Shown here: piece by piece, positions 60,140 through 64,000 of the stretch | Numbering within the stretch: position 1 is the stretch's first letter | Layout of the letters: the number at the start of each line of letters is the position of its first letter | DNA from: CAYNRA01 sp046296415 | Lineage (GTDB): Bacteria; Bacteroidota; Bacteroidia; Cytophagales; Spirosomataceae | Reading direction: 5' to 3' | Assembly: GCA_046296415.1 (NCBI GenBank) | Contig: JBKBLN010000003.1 | Location: 186,001-250,000 of the forward strand | DNA length: 64,000 bases | The notes under the pieces: model-generated | The model's database searches: none | The model's input: only the letters and a program-made list of their open reading frames with translations | Told to the model about the DNA's origin: nothing | Translations under genes and position numbers: made by a program

Positions 60140-61235
60140 TGTCCTGATTCTTGGACTTCCACGCTGGGAGGGGGATTATCAAAAATCGACTGTGGAATTA
60201 GCAAAAGAACTGAGCCAGTTCCATCGGGTACTGTATGTCGAATATACTCCCACTTGGAAAGATACCAAGGGGCCCAAGCCGGGCCTTCTCCGTCAAATAC
60301 ATGATTCTCTCTGGGTGCTCACTCCACCAAGTCTGCTTCCTATCCATTGGATATCCTCAGCCAGCTGGTATGATCGATGCTTGACTTGGAATGCCAAGGT
60401 TTTACGTCGGGCCATTCTCAAGGAACTAAACGCTCTTCATTTTTCTGACTTGATTTCCATCAACGCATTTCAACCCGCATTAGGAACTAAATTACTGGGG
60501 ACACTCGGGGAAACAAAAACCTATTATTATGCCTACGATGAAATGTCGGCAGCCGCATGGCTCAAAAAACATGGTCCTCGCTATGAAGAACAATTTTTAA
60601 AGCAAGTGACGGGTGCCATCGTGTCTTCGAGCGGCCTGTACCAAACCAAAAAGAAGCTACAACCCAATATCCATCTGATTACCAATGGGGTGGAAACCAC
60701 ACTCTTCGATCAAGCACGTTATCCCTACCACCCCAAACCCATTCTAGGATATATTGGCGCTTTGGATGACCGGCTCGATAGCCCACTTTTACAGGCCATT
60801 GCCCAGGCTTTTCCACAACATACTCTGCAACTGATTGGTAAATTGACCCACCCTCCTTTGAAAGAGGCCTTGCATGGCTTTCCCAATGTGGAGTGGGTTG
60901 GGGCAGTCCCCCCCACCGAGATTGGTCAGTATTTACGGCATTTCCAAGTAGGACTCATTCCGTTCTTAACCAATCCTTTCACACGGAATATTTATCCAAT
61001 GAAAATCAATCAGTATCTTGCTTTGGGAATGCCTGTTGTTTCCACCGATTTTGCTGATTTATCTTCGTTTGGAAACGCTATTTCGGTGGCGGAAACAATC
61101 CCTCAATTCCTTCAAAGCCTTCAAGCCGCTTTGTTGGACACCAATCCGGCAGATCAAGAAAAACGAACACACCTTGCCTGGCAAAATGCCTGGCCGGCCA
61201 AAGCACAACAACTCTCAAATCTAATTACCTCATGA
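60123..61235 (+). CDS. Glycosyltransferase, GT-B type
   Basis: The 370-aa protein from ATG 60123 resembles GT-B enzymes of polysaccharide clusters: DVLILGLPRWEGDYQKST at the start, LGYIGALDDRLDSPLLQAI at the inter-domain strand, and IPFLTNPFTRNIYPMKINQY, carrying the donor-site pattern of the teichuronic-acid/TuaH-like group. It overlaps the Wzc-like gene by 17 bp and the methyltransferase by 4 bp. Sugar specificity is not readable. Confidence 0.88.
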   Translation: MQKRPDVLILGLPRWEGDYQKSTVELAKELSQFHRVLYVEYTPTWKDTKGPKPGLLRQIHDSLWVLTPPSLLPIHWISSASWYDRCLTWNAKVLRRAILKELNALHFSDLISINAFQPALGTKLLGTLGETKTYYYAYDEMSAAAWLKKHGPRYEEQFLKQVTGAIVSSSGLYQTKKKLQPNIHLITNGVETTLFDQARYPYHPKPILGYIGALDDRLDSPLLQAIAQAFPQHTLQLIGKLTHPPLKEALHGFPNVEWVGAVPPTEIGQYLRHFQVGLIPFLTNPFTRNIYPMKINQYLALGMPVVSTDFADLSSFGNAISVAETIPQFLQSLQAALLDTNPADQEKRTHLAWQNAWPAKAQQLSNLITS

Positions 61236-61987
61236 CTCCTGAACTTTTACAAGAAGGATTAGCGTATGCTGAGAACGCTTTTAAAGGTGAAAAAAGCCAT
61301 TTAACCTTGGATAAAGCACTATTCTCCCGGCACTTTAATTTTGATGGCAAAAAACTCCTGGATTTTGGTTGTGGCATGGGCGGCATGACCCTCTGGTATG
61401 CCCAACAATGGGACTGCACCGTGACAGGTACCGACATCGACCCCAATCACATCACCATTGCCCAAACCCTTTGGGAGAAATATCCCAATTCCCGTGTTTC
61501 ATTTCATCTGCAAAATGTCTTGGAAACACCTCTCACCGAGACCTATGACTACATTATCTTGAATGATGTAGCCGAACATATTCAAATGGATATCTTAGAG
61601 GCAATCTTTGCTACTCTAAAAAAAAGTCTGGCACCCGGTGGGAAAATTTTCGTTTCCTACCCTCCTTGGGAAGGCCCTTATGCCTCGCATCTCAACCATG
61701 TTCTAGGTATTCCGTGGTGCCAATTTCTTCCAGACGCCTATCTTCGAAAATTAATGCATAACAAAAATCGACAATTGGTGGGAACCAAGACGATCATGGA
61801 AGAATATGATGAACTGAATCATTTAAATCACGAATTATTAATGAAAACGGCCAAATCGGTGGGATTACACCTTACGTACCGGAAGAGCCATTCGAAACTT
61901 AATTCCCTGTTTCAAACCGACACCTCATTCCATTGGGGTCCTTTAAAATATTTGGTCACGAAAGAACTTGTCCTTTTAGAAGCATGA
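61232..61987 (+). CDS. Class I SAM-dependent methyltransferase
   Basis: The 251-aa protein has the SAM-binding motif LLDFGCGMGGMTLWYA followed by TGTDIDP and NDVAEHI. It probably methylates a sugar of the exopolysaccharide, judging from its position between a glycosyltransferase and the flippase. Overlaps of 4 bp on each side show tight coupling. Confidence 0.92.
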   Translation: MTPELLQEGLAYAENAFKGEKSHLTLDKALFSRHFNFDGKKLLDFGCGMGGMTLWYAQQWDCTVTGTDIDPNHITIAQTLWEKYPNSRVSFHLQNVLETPLTETYDYIILNDVAEHIQMDILEAIFATLKKSLAPGGKIFVSYPPWEGPYASHLNHVLGIPWCQFLPDAYLRKLMHNKNRQLVGTKTIMEEYDELNHLNHELLMKTAKSVGLHLTYRKSHSKLNSLFQTDTSFHWGPLKYLVTKELVLLEA

Positions 61988-63270
61988 ACCTATCCCAGCG
62001 AATTCTGAAAAACCCACGTTTGTGGTTGCTAAGTGGCCAGGTGGCCTCGGCTGGCGTGGGTTTTTTGTCGCTGGGTTTACTAGCTCGCCAACTTCCCCAA
62101 GCCGACTTTGGTGCTTGGGTACTATTCCTAACCAATTTAGGTTTGGTCGAAATGATTCGTGCTGGATCCATTTACCAAGGTTTGGTGACATTTATTGCAG
62201 GTGCTCAGAGCTCAGAAGAAAAGAACGCTTTTGTACAGGTAGGTTGGATCCAAACAACTCTCTTAACGGCTGGTCTTGCTCTTCTTCTCCATGGCGCCTA
62301 TTGGATTTGGCCCCAGCCACTTGATCAATGGCATTTTACACTATTTTTCAAACAAGCGGGTCTTATCCTGGTGGTAACATTACCCATTCAGGTGGCTACC
62401 TGGATTGCCCATGCCCACGAGAGATATCTCCCACTCTGGATTCTCTCATTTTCGGCGACACTTGCCTTATTTGTGGCCATCCTTTGGGACGATCACCTCA
62501 CCTTGACCCAGCTATTCCGGTATTTTATCTTCATTCGGGTGGCACTTGCCCTTTTGGCCATTTTTTGGTTTCCGCCCTGGAGGCTAGGAAAATTAGATGA
62601 CCGATTTCGACAAGCTTGGCAAAAAATGGTTGGCTACAGTCGATTCACTCTCCTCTCTACGTTGGGATCAAACATCTTGAAAAGTGCCGATGTATGGCTA
62701 ATTAATGCCTATTTAGGTCCGGCTAGTGTTGCCTTGTACAATATCCCAATGAAACTTCTGGAGGTTGTCGAAATCCCACTGCGCAGCTGGAGTATGACCT
62801 CCTTCCCTAAATTTTCTGCTTTTTTTTCTCAAAATAATTGGGCTGGAATTCGATATACATTTTGGAAAGAATGGGCAATTTTAACCTTTGGAATGGTCCT
62901 AGGCGGATTGACCGCTGCCTTAGGTGCACCTTGGATCATCCCATTCTATGCGGGGTCTGGTTTTGAGGCTTCCATTCCTATTTTACAAGTATTCAGTGTC
63001 TACTTACTGCTACTTCCTCTTGACCGCTATTTGGGTATTCTATTGGATAGTGTCGGAAAGCCACAATGGAATACCGTCAAGGTCTTTATCATGGCCTCAT
63101 TGAATATCATTGGGGATATAGGGGTTCTCACCTATGGAGGATCTTTGGTATGGGTGGCTACTGTCACCTTATTTCACACCTGCATTGGCGTAGGTTTTGG
63201 CTTATATCAGATTCGACATCAAATTGGCACACCGTATGTCTTCTTTCAGCAAACCTTCCGGCGCCGATAA
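61984..63270 (+). CDS. Wzx-like oligosaccharide flippase
   Basis: The 428-aa protein from ATG 61984 has about twelve membrane helices in the MATE/PST pattern: QVASAGVGFLSLGLLARQL, with QADFGAWVLFLTNLG in the first helices and NILKSADVWLINAYLGPASV in the middle. It would flip the lipid-linked repeat unit across the inner membrane. The frame extends upstream into the methyltransferase gene, and that start is rejected. The next gene starts 35 bp before its stop. Confidence 0.92.
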   Translation: MNLSQRILKNPRLWLLSGQVASAGVGFLSLGLLARQLPQADFGAWVLFLTNLGLVEMIRAGSIYQGLVTFIAGAQSSEEKNAFVQVGWIQTTLLTAGLALLLHGAYWIWPQPLDQWHFTLFFKQAGLILVVTLPIQVATWIAHAHERYLPLWILSFSATLALFVAILWDDHLTLTQLFRYFIFIRVALALLAIFWFPPWRLGKLDDRFRQAWQKMVGYSRFTLLSTLGSNILKSADVWLINAYLGPASVALYNIPMKLLEVVEIPLRSWSMTSFPKFSAFFSQNNWAGIRYTFWKEWAILTFGMVLGGLTAALGAPWIIPFYAGSGFEASIPILQVFSVYLLLLPLDRYLGILLDSVGKPQWNTVKVFIMASLNIIGDIGVLTYGGSLVWVATVTLFHTCIGVGFGLYQIRHQIGTPYVFFQQTFRRR

Positions 63271-64000
63271 ATTAGCCCAATGGCCGGCACGACTTCTCAT
63301 CACCTTTTTTGGGATGGGGATTGCCGTGGTGTTGAGCAAAGCGGGTATTGTGGCAGGTCTCGGCCTCATGATGGTTCCTTTTCTGGGTCTATTTCTCTAC
63401 CTTCTATTTACCTTTCCAAAACTAGGCTTATACAGTGCCATTTTCATGGGATTTGCGGCCAATGGATTGGCTCGCTATGTTCCTGCACCTTTGGGCTTAG
63501 CCATCGACGGCCTTTTGGTACTCACCTACTTGGCTATCTTTTTCAAAAAGGAATCGTATGATTGGTCCAAAGCAGCCAATGGACTCACGTGGGCAGCGGT
63601 TATCTGGATGGGATACTCCATTTTACAAATCCTGAATCCAGAAGCCCGAAGTTTCGCTGCATGGTTTTATGCTATGCGGGGAGTCTCGCTCTATATGGTA
63701 CTGGCTATTCCGTTGGTATTTGTATTGTTTGACGACAAAAAAGATCTCCTTTTGTTTTTCCATATTTGGCTCTTGCTCTCTTTTCTGGGCACCTTACAGG
63801 GAATGAAACAATTGTTTGTGGGAGTCGATGCCTTTGAAAAAGCATGGCTTGATGCCGGAGCTGCCAAACAGCATATTCTTTTCGGAAAACTTCGGGTATT
63901 TTCGTTCTATTCCGATGCTGGCCAGTTTGGTGCCGCCCAAGCACATACCTTTGTGGTGGCAGCTATCTTAATGCTCACTCCGGGAATACAAACCAAACGG
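63236..64000 (+). CDS. O-antigen polymerase/ligase-like membrane protein (3' end outside window)
   Basis: A frame opens at ATG 63236 and stays open to the window edge (255 codons). It encodes many hydrophobic helices (LLITFFGMGIAVVLSKAG, LGLMMVPFLGLFLYLLF, GVSLYMVLAIPLVFVLF) with an FSFYSDAGQFGA loop, as in Wzy/WaaL proteins. It overlaps the flippase gene by 35 bp. As the probable polymerase it would complete a Wzx/Wzy-type pathway with the chain-length protein. The length cannot be judged. Confidence 0.82.
   Translation, partial: MSSFSKPSGADKLAQWPARLLITFFGMGIAVVLSKAGIVAGLGLMMVPFLGLFLYLLFTFPKLGLYSAIFMGFAANGLARYVPAPLGLAIDGLLVLTYLAIFFKKESYDWSKAANGLTWAAVIWMGYSILQILNPEARSFAAWFYAMRGVSLYMVLAIPLVFVLFDDKKDLLLFFHIWLLLSFLGTLQGMKQLFVGVDAFEKAWLDAGAAKQHILFGKLRVFSFYSDAGQFGAAQAHTFVVAAILMLTPGIQTKR

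Noticed and set aside
1..64000. CRISPR arrays, rRNA or tRNA genes
   Set aside because: No regularly spaced direct repeats, cloverleaf-like segments or rRNA signatures were seen on reading both strands.

Overview
The window looks like chromosomal DNA of a Bacteroidota member, most likely Cytophagales. The evidence is TAnnTTTG-type -7 promoter elements, the GH3/beta-lactamase fusion, DUF1080 and GMC/PQQ oxidoreductases, lipoprotein and RND architecture, and weak Shine-Dalgarno use. No species can be named from sequence alone. Flanking regions are of moderate GC content and carry genes on both strands. The block from about 10.8 to 28.7 kb is visibly AT-rich and has every gene on the minus strand.

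Region 1 (1-10.7 kb) is ordinary chromosome. It holds the end of an FAD oxidoreductase, a small ImmA/IrrE-like protease, and a ROK repressor divergent from an N-acylglucosamine 2-epimerase. A TetR-controlled efflux operon follows: TetR, small membrane protein, DUF4188 protein, TolC, lipoprotein adaptor and RND pump. Most junctions in it are 4-bp ATGA overlaps. A 20-bp-arm perfect palindrome lies over the TetR promoter.

Region 2 (10.8-28.7 kb) is a defence island. Read along the minus strand from 28.7 kb downward it contains: a secreted barrel-like protein plus an AbiJ-NTD/TIR protein; a CD-NTase plus TIR-STING pair (type I CBASS); a 5'-nucleotidase translationally overlapping a restriction-modification operon (two methylase-like proteins, RhuM, GIY-YIG/SF2 helicase); an unknown AT-rich gene; two broken gene fragments; an unknown Cys-containing protein; an Xre/RES toxin-antitoxin pair; a GIY-YIG protein; and an ImmA/IrrE-PIN pair. 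Several of these blocks are separated by spacers of about 95-160 bp carrying inverted repeats. Two of them are almost the same length (130 and 131 bp) and have GCTAAC/GTTAGC-type ends, recalling integron attC sites. A second repeat family sits just upstream of three blocks. No integrase is present in the window. This array is the most interesting item here.

Region 3 (29-43.3 kb) is metabolic. It has a DUF1080 protein, a thioesterase coupled to a GH3/serine-hydrolase fusion, a Fic protein, a BNR/sialidase-like protein, a GMC oxidoreductase, a PQQ-type sugar dehydrogenase with PKD and cytochrome c domains, and a run of four small genes (VOC, maleylpyruvate-isomerase-like, YdeI-like, SRPBCC).

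Region 4 (43.7-64 kb, continuing past the edge) is an exopolysaccharide locus with dense signalling. A minus-strand operon encodes a receiver/sugar-transferase fusion and three glycosyltransferases. Divergent from it is a sigma-54 response regulator. A FIST sensor next to a hybrid kinase, a GT2 and a second hybrid kinase follow. A second exopolysaccharide operon then has a textbook sigma-54 promoter and encodes a short TolC-like protein, a Wzz/Wzc-like protein with a degenerate kinase domain, a glycosyltransferase, a methyltransferase, a flippase and a polymerase. The local sigma-54 activator is the obvious candidate regulator of this operon.
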